Positions 1 through 12,509 are shown, counted from the stretch's first letter. The stretch: DNA of 64,000 bases from Macrotis lagotis (GCF_037893015.1 NC_133658.1:143769982-143833981); one strand, 5' to 3'. Numbers and translations are program-made. The notes: generated by a model not told the origin, from the sequence alone.

Positions 1-539
1 CTCTTCTAGCATTTCTGACTTAGCATGCCCAGAACTACGTTGTGTTTCTCACCAAATTTTCTCTTCAGTCTCCAGCTGGAAAATATCGTGGCAGAGGGGA
101 AAGTGCTGGATTTGAAATCAGGATCTGGATTCAAATTTAACTTTTTCTCTGCTGCTTGATCAAGTCATTGCACTTCTTTGAGTCTTAGATCATCATCTGT
201 AAAGTAAGGGGTTTGGACTAAATGACCTCAAAATTCTATTTAAGTTGTAATTCTATAATTATGTCAGTTAACTCATTCAAAGCTCCCTTTTTATCTGGGC
301 TCAAGATGGACTTTGATTCTTATTTCTGCCTCATTAAAGGTTGCCAGCTGATCAGTTTTAAGTCAGCTTGATCAGTATTTTATCATAGAGGTTAGTTGCT
401 TCTCAATGATATTTTTCTATGGCTAGATTCTTGGTTTTGTTCTTAGCCTTGATTTTCTCAACTCAGTTCATAAGATCACTCTCTACCTACACAAAGTTTT
501 TCATATCTCTTCTTTTACATTTGTTGCTCTTTAATTGCC

Positions 540-1292
540 ACTTCCTCAAAATTACTGCTAACAGCCTTGTTATTGACCTCTGAAACTCATGTTTCTTCCA
601 AGCAATACTATATACTGCTGCCAAATTAATCCTAAAGCACAATTCCAATTTTGTGACTCCCACATTTAAAACATTTAGTTAATCTCCCTCTCATATAAAA
701 TTAAGTTCAAACACAGCCTTTCAGAGTATCCCACAATATATCCTTAACCTACCTTTCCATCCTTGTCTCCCTTTTTCCTTCATATTCATTACACTCTTGA
801 AAAAAGTAGACTATAGTCTATTTCCCATCTATCCACTTTCTTTTTGTATTTGTGAGGCAATGGAATTAAGTGACTTGCCCAAGGTCACACAGGTATCAAG
901 TGTTTGAGACTGGATTTGAACTAAGGTCTTCCTAACTCCAGGGCTGGTACTCTATCCAGCTACCCCCTACTTTCTTACCTTTGCTCTCATTCTTGAACTA
1001 TTCCTTCCATCTGGAGTGTTCTTCCCCACAGTTGCCACCTGTGGAAAATCCAATCACACAAGCAATCCTGAAAAGTCTTTCTTGAGCCCTCCCTGATGTA
1101 CTTGGCCCTGTCTTTCTCCCAAACTGAATGTAATCTCTCCTGAACCATCCTGTGGCAATTTGTACCTTTCAGTATGACAGTTTTTGATTACAAGCATGTG
1201 TAGCTTCTATTATTCCCCTACATAAGTGATTTGAGAGCAGAGATTGTTTTACTATAGCCCCAACCTGTGTCACAGCTAGTATTTATTAAATG
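540..1292 (+). mobile_element. L2 LINE 3' end, broken by a MIR
   Basis: Phrases such as cctaccttt ccatcc (748), tggagtgttcttcccc (1012) and the end with gagagcagagattgt (1231) give the L2 3' order. A minus-strand MIR interrupts at 853-969. Confidence 0.65.
853..969 (-). mobile_element. MIR-type SINE
   Basis: gaggcaatggaattaagtga through ctggatttgaactaaggtct to ctatccagctacccc. Confidence 0.75.
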
Positions 1293-3154
1293 GAAGCATA
1301 GGACTGCATGGTATGAACTTTCAAATTCAGAATATCAAACTCACATATAATGTAGAGGTTCTCCTTTTTTCACTGCCGTTTACTTTGGATATGACAAGAC
1401 TTGTTTACAGGTCTTAAAAATCAAATGCTTAGTTATAGTCACTTGCTAAATGTGCATATGTAGTCAGACATTAGTCTTCTAAGTCTCTGTGTGTGGCAGA
1501 ACCTTCACTTTATAGCCTGATTACAGCAACAAAATTTACTAAGGTCTCTGCTCATTCTTAACAGGAAATTGATGTTTTAAAATCTTGAAATCCTTTGTAT
1601 TAGTGAACACTCTGTAGAATCATGTATGGTGCTGGGTAAGTGTGGCTTTGGGGGCAGTTCTTTTAAAATGTTTGTACAAAAACACCAGCTTATACTTTAA
1701 ACAGGCATTTTTGAAAGCTTTGTTATGTCTATGTGTTAAGATTAAATTTAAATTACAGGGTTAAATTTTCCTTGCTTTGTTTGCTGGCAGTTTGAAAGAC
1801 CTCTTTTTGTTGTTGTTGTTCCCTTACCCTAGAAATTCTGTTTACTGCTTTGCAGGAGGCATTGATTGTCCTTTCCTAACAGTATAAAGTTGGCAAGTTA
1901 ATATAGAGAAAACTGATATTTTAGGTTTTGTAGTACTTCTAAACATGGGCTGAAGAAATTCCATTTTCTAAACATACTTACATCTTTTTAGTTACTGGCT
2001 GAAGAGTTCTGTTGATATAAATTGATTTTTCCCCACAGTCTCCATTAGAATGTTTCTTTTTATTTGACTTTGTTTCTTAAAAAAATTCTTTTTTTAATCT
2101 AAAAAAAATTCTTAAGAAGTTTTTGTAATTTAGTCAAAATAAGAAATTTTTTGACTCAGTTAAATAAGAGAATTATGGAGAGAAAACTGATTAGATTTTG
2201 GTTCTTTGCTTTTCATCATATATATCATCAAAAATATAAAAAATTCTGGCATCATACAACTTGGTTCCTACTTTTCTTCACTCTTTCAACCCAACTTAGC
2301 TCAAATTTCTGCTAGGTTGTATTTCTCTTATCTCTCTTTTATTGTGGCTCTGATATCATCCACCCAAGTGTCAAAGTAGGGCATTAAAAGTTCTCTCCCA
2401 AATGTGTGAAGATAAAGTAGTGAGATTGAAATTCCTAGGTATGTTCCCTAGAGTCCTTTCTTACTTCTGTGTGCTGTCTGTATTTACTGCTGGTGGTCAC
2501 TTTTTTATCCTTTATTCTTTTTATAAAGAATTTTTAAAAACCTTGAAAATGGTTCTTTGACTCCTGCTTTTTATAAAATTCAATTCATTCTCTTCTATAT
2601 AATATACAGTGACCTCTCTATCCACAGCTTCAGCATAACTAGCTCTTGCTGAGTGGTTCTGATCATAAAGGAACAAGATATTTTGAAGCAACTTTGGTTT
2701 TAAAGGATCTTCTTTGCTACATTTTAACTTTGCAGGCACATTTTGTAACTAGCTATATATTCCTTATTATTTCATGGGTTTGATAGACACAATTCAATAG
2801 GAAGTAATAATTGTAGCTATCATGTTATGTAGCCGATCTAAGATTTTAAGGTTCTACTATTTTCATGCCAAAGATCTTATAGAGGAGAGAAAGTTTAGCT
2901 CTTGAGATACTGATTGTGCCTTAAGAAAGGTGTAAGATTATAACTTGATGATAAGAAGAATGTGGTTTAGTTTTAAGTACTTTGAATTGCAGGGAAAGAG
3001 AATTGAAAGAGAACTAGTCAAACTGGCAAGTGACCAAACTGACTTTTGTATCTGGATTCTATATCGATTGAAATAAAAAGAAGTTAGAAGTAATGGTATT
3101 AACCTAGATATAATCAATCAGACAAAAGTGCAGTTATTCCAAGCATGTCCAAAT

Positions 3155-3358
3155 GACCCCATTTGAGGTTTTCTTGGCAGAAATACTAGAGTGGTTTGCC
3201 ATTTCCTTCTCCAACTCATTTTACAAATGAGGAAACTGAGGCCAACAGGGTTAAGTCACGTAGCCAAGGTCTTACAGCTAGTTTCTGAGGTGGGATTTGA
3301 GCTGAAGTTCTTCCTGACTCCAGGTCTTGACACTATCCACTGTGCCATCTTATTGCGC
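3155..3358 (-). mobile_element. Mar1-type marsupial CORE-SINE
   Basis: Complement copy: gagtggtttgccatttcctt, ttacaaatgaggaaactgag, tgactccaggtcttgac, ctatccactgtgcca. The family name is from memory. Confidence 0.75.
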
Positions 3359-3360
3359 TA

Positions 3361-4400
3361 AGGAGAATTAGTTTGACAGAAGGGTGTAGGATGGACAATA
3401 TCTGCATAGACCAAGACTTAAGGCAGAGAGATCAGTTGAAGGCAGTTATAACAATCTAAGCCAGAGGTGATAAGGGCCTGTACTAGGCTGTAGGAGAGGA
3501 GTAAATTGCAAAAGATATTGTAAAGGTAAAAAAGCCAAGATTTTACAAACAATTAGATATGTGATTAAGGAAAAGTGAGGAATCACGAATAATGCCAAGG
3601 TTACAAACCTGGAAGACTTAGAAGAATGTGCCTTAAATAGAAATAAGGAAATTTGGTAGAGAAACGAAGGTTTAAGGGAAAAACTAAAGAAACTCAGTTT
3701 TAAACACACTGAGTTTAAGATGTCAGGACCTCCAATTTGAAATATCCAATAGACAATAGGTGATGTTGGACTAAAATCTGAGGGAAAACCTGGAACTGAA
3801 CATATAGGCCTGGGAGTCAGCTGCATAGAGATTGTTGGATTGGAGGCAGATGAGGTTACTGAGAATGTAGAGGGAGAAGAGAACCCAGATCTGAATCTTG
3901 GGGAATACCCTCAGTTAGGGAACATGATAATGGAGGAAATACCAACAAAGACTTCAAAAAAAGTAAGCAGTATGAATTTAAAATTCATGGTTTTATATTG
4001 AATCCTCATTTTATGTTGTGCTGTGTATATGGAGATGTTCTTTTTAAGTTCAAAATGAATAAAAAATTTTCAAACAAGACTGAGGAGCAAAGAGACAGGA
4101 GGTGAAATAGGAGAGAGTACCATCATGAAAACCCAGAGAGAGGAAAAAAAAATATTCAGGAAGGGACTGTTAAGCTCAAGAAGGATTAGGACTGTGAAAT
4201 GATTAACAGATTTGGCAGTGAAGAAATCCTTGGTAATTTTGTGAAGAACTTCAGTTCAGTAATGAAGTCAGAAGCAAGATTATAAAGGGTTAAGGAGTGA
4301 ATGAAAGAAAAGGAATTAGGCAGCAACTCCTTTATCAAGGAATCTGAGAAAAGGAAGAAATGTATATATTTGTAGAAGACAAAATATATACCTGATCAAA
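3361..4400. repeat. Purine-rich ancient interspersed repeat, copy 1
   Basis: A-G-rich stretch with a landmark order shared with three other copies (23310-25095, 29810-30400, 35620-37065): a gttttaaacacactgagttt-like block, ctgggagtcagctgcataga, then atttggcagtgaagaaatcc and ttggtaattttgtgaagaac. Not named; no frame in it looks real. Confidence 0.55.
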
Positions 4401-4659
4401 GTTTTAATCATTGTAATACAGACCAGAGATGCAGAATATGGTGACAAGTCTGTTTGGAACAGGGAACAGTGAAGGATTAAAAAAAATTTTGAAATAGTAT
4501 ACCTGGGACATGTACTTGGGAAAATAAATAAATAAAACGTTCTTTTAAAAAAAGAAATACAAAAAAAATTTTAAATTTAAAAAAAAAGAAATATTATGCC
4601 TGGGAGACAGACGTGGAGATCATAAGGAACTCACATATTGATCAAGAAGTCATGTGGAT

Positions 4660-4811
4660 TGGGGGTGGCTAGGTGGTGCAGTGGATAGAGCACCAGTCCT
4701 GGAGTCAGGAGTACCTGAGTTCAAATCCGGCCTCAGACACTTAATAATTACCTAGCTGTGTGGCCTTGGGCAAGCCACTTAACCCCATTTGCCTTGCAAA
4801 GACCTAAAAAA
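4660..4811 (+). mobile_element. Marsupial tRNA/MIR-type SINE (WSINE/WALLSI-like)
   Basis: Full length from gggggtggctaggtgg to aaagacctaaaaaaa. Flanking repeats aagtcatgtgga (4647-4658) and aagtcatttgga (4812-4823) are a target-site duplication. Confidence 0.9.
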
Positions 4812-5073
4812 AAGTCATTTGGAAATGTTTTAGTGAAAAGAATTATACTAAATTTGTTTAATTGAACCACATGTTCACTTTGAGATGTTAACAGTATACA
4901 TTGAGATATTTTAAAAGAAACACAGGTAGGCAAAAGGAAAGCTTGTGATCTTTGCTAATAGTTTTGATTAATCAGAAAACAGTTCTAATTTCTTTAAATC
5001 CAAAATAACCTATTACACAATAATGACTACACATTTCTCAAAAGTGTTTTTTCCATTTCTGCTTTTCCTACAG

Positions 5074-5226
5074 ATTGATCGGCAGCAGTTTGAAGAAACA
5101 GTTCGTACTCTAAATAATCTTTATGCAGAAGCAGAAAAGCTTGGGGGCCAATCTTACCTTGAAGGCTGTCTAGCTTGTTTGACAGCATATACTATCTTTT
5201 TGTGCATGGAAACACATTATGAGAAG
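5074..5226 (+). CDS. GOLGA7: GOLGA7 coding exon, residues 38-88
   Basis: A pyrimidine-rich acceptor ending ctacag precedes ATT GAT CGG CAG, and the donor is gagaag|gtaaag. The 153 bases encode 51 residues from [11 protein letters not shown] to METHYEK, including the palmitoylated cysteine pair at residues 69 and 72. An open frame runs on both sides of the exon (5023-5277), but the splice sites define the real limits. Because the exon is phase 0 at both ends, skipping it would keep the frame. Confidence 0.96.
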
Positions 5227-8200
5227 GTAAAGTTGTTCTTGCCTTCACGAAAGTCTTTCTCTGGTGCCTCATCCTAGTGTAATAGTGAACCTAGGTTGTT
5301 AAAAACTATGTCTGTGATGCACATGGTGTTCTGGGAGGCTCTCAAACTTAAAAGTCTTCAGATATATGCTCAACAGTGAGATTTATCTTTTATAAAATGA
5401 CCTTGCTAAGTGTGGAGAGGCTAATCACTAGGTGACAAATTTACAATTTGTAAAAACCACCTATCCAGCCATTGGAAGACTGGCAGTCTGCATCAGTGGA
5501 AGGAACATCCACACCAGATATTTATGGAGCCTAGAGCTTTTGGGGAAATTTTTTTGGTTTGTTTTAAAACTGCTTTCTAGGGACATTTACAGTGTAATAG
5601 TATTTGAGTTAATTTTTTTGCTCCTGTGTTCAGAGCACTTTATGAGAATGAGTACTCTTAGACTTTCAGAAACATAGCTAAAATAGTTATTTCTAAATGA
5701 AGGTACCATTCCTAGACTTTTAAACCAAGTATTTAGCTCAAGTATTTGCTTACAGCCTAATTCAGCTTTCCTAAAAATTTTTTAACTAGTAAGACCTTGA
5801 GTTAATCACAGCTAATATATTGCTTTTTTAAACAAAAAAGAGAATGACTGTACAGCCTCAGACACTTACTAGCTGTGTAACCCTGGGTAAGTCACTTAAT
5901 CCTGTTTGTTTTAGTTTCCTCATCTATAAAAATGAGAAGAAAATAACAAACCACTCACATTTTCTTTACCAAGAACCCTAAATGGAGTCACAAAGAATTA
6001 AGCATGACTGAGCAGCAACCCTGTTTTATGCAGTTTATTTTAAAATATCAAGATAATTTGATGGGTACAATATATGCACTTAACAAACTCTGAAGATTTT
6101 TTGACTTAAAAACTTAGTTTTATTTACTAGTAGAAAAGTCACAGCCTTTCATTCTTAAATCACATGGTATCAGAAATATTAAATGGTTCATATCTGCTTT
6201 TGGATAAGGCATCTTCCCGTCCTGATCATGTATTGTACAATGTTTTTGTACTCCTTTTAGTAAGAGAAGAATCACTGAATGTATTTCTAGATAATAATTT
6301 CCTTGGAGATTGGCATTTAAAGCCTGATACTCTAATATATTATTCTGAATTGAAGTAAAAATATTACCACAAAATATCTTATTCGTGTTTAGTAGTATAT
6401 GTAGTACATGAATAGAGTACTTTTCTCTCTTTCAGACTTGGTGACAAACTTTGTCAGGTTGTAGTAGACTTCCTTTAGTAATTATCTAGATATCTGAAGA
6501 AATTTCTCTGTGGAGAGTAATTATGCAAACTTCAGGCTGACAACAACAATAAATATAATTATTTGAGAAATGAACAACATTTAGCTTATTATCTTCATAA
6601 ACTGTAGTTTTTTTAAATATTAGTCATGCTGGTAGATTTTAATCTGAATATATAAAAATTCTATTTATCTTAATAGACTTAAATCTCTTTAAAAAGATTT
6701 ATATTTTAGAAATAATAATCTTAATTGAAGTGTTGAAGCACTTTAAAAAGTATTATAGATCTTAATTTGAAACTTTAGAAGGGAGTTTGTGGTATCAAAC
6801 ACAAAAGAAACGTTGATCTTGTAGATATTTTTCTACTTAGATATCTACTGATAATGCTTATGGTTCTACTTAATCAAGGGTCTCTTCTATTATTTGGCAT
6901 CCCAAGTAAATGCAGTCCATAAGCCAAATCAAGACAAAGAGCTACATGTAGTAAAAAAAAAAAAAAAAGTTGTGGAAAAAGAAAGAACCAGAAATTTTGA
7001 TGTTTTCCTTAAACATTTATCTAGAAATGTCTTCCTGTAAAATATTATTATTTAAAAGTAAAGGAATAATAAGGACTTCATTGTTATATCTCTGTTGCCA
7101 TCTCATTGATTTTAGGGAACAGGAAAGCCTATATTGAAAACTGTCCTAATATGAGTATATTAGCTCATAAAATAAAAAGGGATTATTTACTTCTATGGTG
7201 TATCCCCGCCCCCCAAAAAATCCCTGATATAGAAAGGCAAGAACTTTTGTTACCTTTAATAAAAAGGCTAAATCCCAAGAGGGAAAGGGTTTGGGGAGAT
7301 ATTGTTGTTCATTTGAATAAACCTAGTCTTTTCTCTTGAAGGTCAGTCAGTCTTACTGGAATTTGGTATTCTTACAGAGAAGTTAGCTATTCAGAAAGCT
7401 TAATGAATTTTAAAAGGCTTTATTTTAAAAATGCACATTATACAAATTATGGTTGTGTTAAAGGTTTGAGGAAGGGAGTAGTTTTTGTTGGATGATGTGA
7501 TTTGCAAGAAATAGAAATGGTGAGTAAAATGGCTGAAATTCCATAAGATGAAGGGTTATTGAGTTAAGAATGGTACATACAATGTGCTCTTTCTAGGGTG
7601 CTGAATGATATAAAAACTGTTGCATTACTGAAAGATATAAACTGAAAGATATAAAAACCTGTTCTGTTACTGAAGGGACCAAAATTATTTTTTGGTTTTT
7701 TTAACACCTTGTTTGGAATAGTGATGGCTTCTTAACAGGATTTGAAATCTCACACACATAATTGTCTTCTTTCTGATCTGGTGTCCAAGGGCACATTATT
7801 GCTATTAAAGCTTAAATTAAAACCTTACCCAACAAAAAGTTGAATTTGATAGAACAAAATGGTGTGTTATTTCTCTGGTAGTAATCTCTACCCAAGAAAA
7901 GAGGGAGGGAAGCTTTTCTGAAGGCATCCTTTCTTTGAAATCAGTCATGCAGACATTTTCTGAGAGAGTATCCTTAAGTTCTAATGGATTTGGGTGAGGG
8001 GATACCGAATCTCCAATTTCCATTTCTGGCGGCTGAACCGAGAAGGAAATTGGAGAGTTTGAGAGACTTGAGCTAGCCATCTTTATGGCTTACTTCCTTC
8101 CATTCATTATTTAAGGGTGATTGACAGGTAGTGATTCAGAGATAGGCAAGACTTTTTGCTTCTTAAAGATTAATTGAACTTAAACTTTCCTTGAAATTGA

Positions 8201-11200
8201 AAGAAGGAAGATATTCTGTATTACTGAAGATAAATTTTTTGTTCTAGGAAGAAATGAAAACTCCCTCTCTCTTAGGATAATAACACAAATTTATTGGGGC
8301 TTACTACAGTAGATCTCCTTTCCAAACCAACTACTGTTTCAAGATTTTACCATTTAAATGCTTATCATCCTCTTTAAAAAAAACAATCTAGCTAGTAATA
8401 ACTTTATAATTACAAATTCTTTACAAAACTTTATAATTACAAATCTAGTTTGCTGTCTTCAATATGCTGGTTAGTTTGGCCCACTATGTTACCAACCTAA
8501 ATTCAAAAAGTTTATTTCCAACAATATTTCCACAGTTTTTTTCCTAGTGATTTAAATCTCCAGAAAGTATTAATTTAAAGAAATATGTAGAAATTGGAGC
8601 CTTATATTTAAAAACTTCAAGTTCTTTTGAAAATTAGGCCAGAAGAGGGATTGCAAAAGCTGTCTAGTTGGTAATAAATTTTATGACTTACTCATTTCTA
8701 GTTGATAATTCAGTATTTTGTAATTGTGATTTCATTGGTAAGAGCACTCCTTCCACCTATGCCTTTCACATCTCCTCAAAACCTTAATAATATTTAGCCT
8801 TTCTGAGTTATAAGGACTGAAACATTGCATCACTTGATGACCAGCCATTTGATGATGAATCTCTTAGCTCATCTAGGCTATTCCTCAAATACAAAAATCA
8901 TTGTTGGATCTATACTTAGAGATTTTCCATCTTGGGTAGGAGATTATTCCACTTTGTTAAAATAATCATCAAGAACCCAGGATCATCCAATTCTCTTCAT
9001 ATTGTAATAGCTTTAAATGTCTTTCTTGAATCCCAGAATCTCCTTTATCGAATCTGAAGAACTGAGAATTAGTAGAATTTACCTTGCATTCTGTTTGGAT
9101 ATTGTCTCCATTTTCCTTGAGATGAATAAACTCCAGTATTCTATTTATTACTCTAGTCAGTTCACTTGGGTGGGCAGGGTCAAAGGCTAGTATCACACTT
9201 AATGTTGTTGCAAGTTATCTTAGTATTAGGAATTTAATTACTATGGAAACCTTTGGGAAATTAAAGGTCATGTATATTACAAAGAAAAGAATCTTGCTGT
9301 TTTGAAATAACTATTTTACCTTTGTCATAATAATTACCTAGAATAATTGTCCTATGCTACCTAGTCAAAAAGAAAATCGCTAAAATTAGCTTAAAGGAGA
9401 AACTAAAGAACTGTCCTTAATATTGGAAGGCATCATGTTAACAAAATCATTCTTTGAATATCAGCGATATTCTTTAAGGAAAAATAGGAAAACTTTGACT
9501 GTATGCAGTTAATTTCACTGTTTTAAGCATCTCCTATGTGTAGTGCTTAGCAATAGGGATACAAGGGTAAAAAATGGCAAATCTCTGCCTCCAGGTAGTC
9601 TAGAAACTAGAATATGTGGGAACTTTTAGACTTCAAACTCAAAATGAAGCAGTATCAAGACATAGCCAAAAAACAAGGAGCAGTGCTATTCTAATCTGTG
9701 TTTAAAAAAAAACAAAAATAGTGTTCAGAACAAAATATATATTTACACTGTTGGAGGAGATGGAGAGTTTTAGCCTGAAGAATAGAGGACTTCAGGAGAT
9801 ATAGGATAGCGATCATACAGTATTTGAATGTGGAAAAGATTCATTTTTTTTTCTGCTTGATTCCAGGAAACAATAGTTAGAAGTTATAGTCAAGTTTTGA
9901 TTCAATGTAAGGAAAATCTTGTAACCATCAGAGTTTAGAAGGAAGGTGGGAGAGTTTGGGTTCCCTCCTGGATACTTTTCAAATTAAGACTAAATGATTA
10001 GTGTTTGTTCCATAAGGGATTATTAGTTAAGTATTGGCTGATCCAGATTGTCATTAGGGTTCCTTCCAGCTATAAGATTCTGTGATTGTTGTGAAATGCT
10101 ACAAAAAAAGGTTCTGTCAAAACCTATAGAAGGGGGGGGGTGGCTAGGTGGCACAGTGGATAGAGCACTGACTGGCCCTGGAGTCAGGAGTATCTGAGTT
10201 CAAATCCAGCCTCAGACACTTAATAATTACCTAGCTGTGTGGCCTTAGGCAAGCCACTTAACCCCATTGCCTTGTAAAAACCTAAAAACAAAAAAAACCT
10301 ATAGAATAGTGACTCCATGAAGCAGTGGGAAGGAAGACCAGATTGCAAGAATTTGTATAGTGAATGGATCTTGAGGAAGTAGAAGAAACAAGAATATACT
10401 CTTTCTGGAAGTTGTCTGTTCCTTCAGTGGTTTCCTTCCATTGATTATCTCCAGTATGTCCTGTATTTAGCTTCTTTGTACATAATTGTTTACATCTTGT
10501 CTCCCCTAGATCTAGATTTAAGATCCTTGAGAACAGAAACCATCTAGTTCTTTGCATCCTCAGTGTGTTGCTAACATGTAGTAGGTGCTAAATAAATGCC
10601 TGTTGATCAACCTACTGTTACTTGTGTAAAAAGCAAATAACAATACTGTAGGAAGCCATAGGAACTTCAGTATGCCCTGTATCAAAACTAGATTAATACA
10701 GTCATCTGAGATTTAAAAGATTTTAAACTTGGTGGCACAGTGGATAATTTTGGATAATTATGGAGTCAGGAGGATCTGACTTCAAATCCAGTCTTAGACA
10801 CTTGATACTTGCTTAGTTTAGCTATGTGACCTTGGGCAAGTCACTTAACCCAATGCCTTACAAAAATCCAAAAAAACCAAAAAAAAAGAACTTCCACTAA
10901 AATCTAAAAGATTGTTTCTTTCTGACAGGTTCTGAAGAAAATCACCAAGTATATTCAGGAACAGAATGAGAAGATTTATGCTCCACAGGGCCTTCTTCTG
11001 ACAGACCCAATTGAGAGAGGACTTCGTGTTGTATCTTTTTGTTAAGGATAAGAACACTAAGGCTGGAGACAATGTAATATTGATTTTACCACCTGCCCTA
11101 GAAAGTTTTTGTGTATGTTTCTTGCATTTTTTTTTCTACAAACTACTTTTCTTTGGTATCTTCTGACTTTTTTTATATTTTTCAAACTATTCAGTTTTCT

Positions 11201-12334
11201 AGAGACTATCTTTTTTTGGTGATTCTGAGGGCATTTTGTAGTAATATTAGTTTTGATATGAATAATTCTTTTCAGCTGTAGAGATCTGAACTAAAAGCCC
11301 TTTTGAAATGGATAAACTCAGTGTGTGGTGGAACTTGTCATCCAAATAAATTACAGTTCCATAGGTTCATCTATTTAGTTGCCTAAATCAGTTACAGCTG
11401 CCAGATGTTTGATTTCATGATCTGTGACATATTGTGCACATTTTCAGAAGCTATAAGCTTTGAAAAGCAATGGGTGAACTGGGTAAATAAAATTATAAAT
11501 AATTAAGGTAATTTGGTAATTAGATTATAGTTGCTTGGGACTTTGAATCCCTGCTACTTACTACCATTTATGTAGCACTTAAGGTTTGCACATCACTTTA
11601 CAAATATCTCATTTTTTCCTCACAACTCTGGGAGGTAGTTAATATTAATAGGTTCCCTTTACAGATAAAGAAACTGAGACAAAGATTAATTGACTTGTTC
11701 AGATTCACACAGCTAGTTCTGAAGTTACATTTGAATTCAGACTTTCAGAAGTAAGTTCAGCATTTCTTCTTTTCACTATCCAGTTATCTCTATCCATTAT
11801 ATTCCTCCCTTGCGGGAAAAAAAAAAATCCCAACTCTATTTTGTTAGCCATTGTGGTCATTTCACTATACTCTAGAGTTAAGGAAAAGACTCATATTCTT
11901 ACATTTATTGCTGTTTTTTCCATATCTATAAAGCTATGATACTGAACTACATAAAAATAAAATTAATGAGGAAAAAATGAACCAAAAATCTCTTCTGATA
12001 AGTAACATGTGAACCTACTCAACGGTTATTAATCTTTTATTTTTAATCACGATGTTTTGATACTTTATAGGAATAATTTAGAGGAACAAGTCCAAATCTC
12101 AAACTAATCAGAAAGTGGAAATATTTTTGAGTTAAGTAAAAATTATCTCAAAGAACATTAATAAGTGAACATAGCTAGAGCATTTTTTTAAAAATCAACA
12201 ATAGTGATGACACAAGTGAATAAATTCAACTCTTTTACCTCATTTAGTCTCCAGGAGTATGTTTTCTTAACAGCTATATTGTATAGATTGAAATTACCAT
12301 TTACGAAGACAGAGGCATGAGCAGTGGAAGATAA
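5074..12334 (+). CDS. GOLGA7: GOLGA7 (golgin A7), 3' three coding exons; 5' part lies outside the window
   Basis: Three spliced exons (5074-5226, 10929-11030, 12287-12334) join in frame to encode 100 residues and a stop. They match residues 38-137 of the 137-residue GOLGA7 as I remember it. The family protein sits on the cytoplasmic face of the Golgi, partners the palmitoyltransferase ZDHHC9 in palmitoylating HRAS/NRAS, and takes part in Golgi-to-surface transport. The first exon carries GCLAC, placing cysteines at 69 and 72, the known palmitoylation sites of GOLGA7. The C-terminus ends [10 protein letters not shown], which separates GOLGA7 from GOLGA7B, whose tail is long and Ser/Gly-rich. 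All coding junctions seen are phase 0. The first 37 codons were not found in 1-5073 and must lie to the left. GINS4 follows on the same strand, as in human. Identification is from memory of the family, without alignment. Confidence 0.96.
5854..6022 (+). mobile_element. Mar1-type marsupial CORE-SINE
   Basis: cctcagacacttactagctg to atggagtcacaaagaattaa; 5' part missing. Confidence 0.7.
9750..10085 (+). mobile_element. CR1/L3 LINE 3' end
   Basis: Order of phrases tttagcctgaagaatagagg, tcaatgtaaggaaaatctt and gggttccttccagctata then gattctgtgat is that of the CR1/L3 3' end. No intact frame. Confidence 0.65.
10133..10292 (+). mobile_element. Marsupial tRNA/MIR-type SINE
   Basis: Full length, G-rich head, tail with A runs. 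Flanked by aaaacctataga on both sides (from 10119 and about 10293). Confidence 0.9.
10480..10612 (+). mobile_element. L2 LINE 3' end
   Basis: gatccttgagaacagaaacc and gtagtaggtgctaaataaat form the typical L2 terminus. Confidence 0.7.
10729..10888 (+). mobile_element. Marsupial tRNA/MIR-type SINE, older copy
   Basis: Head lost; ggtggcacagtggata through cttgggcaagtcactt and an A-rich tail. It ends about 40 bases before a GOLGA7 exon. Confidence 0.85.
10929..11030 (+). CDS. GOLGA7: GOLGA7 coding exon, residues 89-122
   Basis: The acceptor tctgacag is followed by GTT CTG AAG AAA. The 102 bases encode [12 protein letters not shown] through DPIERGLRV. The donor is cgtgtt|gtatct, which is GT but a poor match to the U1 consensus at +4 to +6. 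Reading on into the intron would add only VSFC before a stop. A marsupial SINE ends about 40 bases before the acceptor. Confidence 0.95.
11031..12286. other. GOLGA7 intron
   Basis: Intron of about 1.26 kb between the last two coding exons. A minus-strand MIR lies at 11553-11795; nothing else is recognised. Confidence 0.75.
11553..11795 (-). mobile_element. MIR SINE
   Basis: Complement of a near full MIR: catttatgtagcacttaagg, tacagataaagaaactgag, cacacagctagttctgaag. Confidence 0.75.
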
Positions 12335-12349
12335 ACCATGGAGTCTAAG
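12287..12349 (+). CDS. GOLGA7: GOLGA7 last coding exon (residues 123-137, stop at 12332-12334) and first 3' UTR bases
   Basis: The acceptor gtatag is followed by ATT GAA ATT ACC, encoding [15 protein letters not shown] and a TAA. Fifteen bases after the stop is a plausible donor, ctaag|gtaaaa at 12350, which pairs with the acceptor at 14731-14734. This is a 3' UTR intron, and it lies too close to the stop to be expected to trigger nonsense-mediated decay. Confidence 0.93.
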
Positions 12350-12509
12350 GTAAAAAACAAATTAGAGTTCCATTTTTAAGTATTTTCCATTCATTCAGAA
12401 CACAAGATTTTTCTTTCCTAATCATAATAAGCATTTCCACTGCATGGAAATATAAAAAACTTTAAACCTTTCATATAAATATATATATATATATATATAT
12501 ACACATACA

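Larger units (their letters stand above)
1..5073. other. GOLGA7 intron (right part), repeat-bearing
   Basis: No coding exon was found. Contents: an old MIR/THER-like piece at about 80-270, L2 3' sequence at 540-1292 broken by a MIR, a Mar1-type SINE at 3155-3358, a purine-rich ancient repeat at 3361-4400 and a marsupial SINE at 4660-4811. The rest (1300-3150) is unremarkable AT-rich DNA. Confidence 0.7.
5227..10928. other. GOLGA7 intron
   Basis: Repeat copies are listed separately. The stretch from 6030 to 9740 shows no repeat I can name. It holds an unrecognised 87-codon open frame on the minus strand (7817-8080) discussed under findings. Confidence 0.7.

Noticed and set aside
5023-5277. 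84-codon open frame with its own ATG covering the GOLGA7 exon
   Set aside because: The ATG and the last codons are intronic; splice sites at 5073 and 5227 set the true limits.
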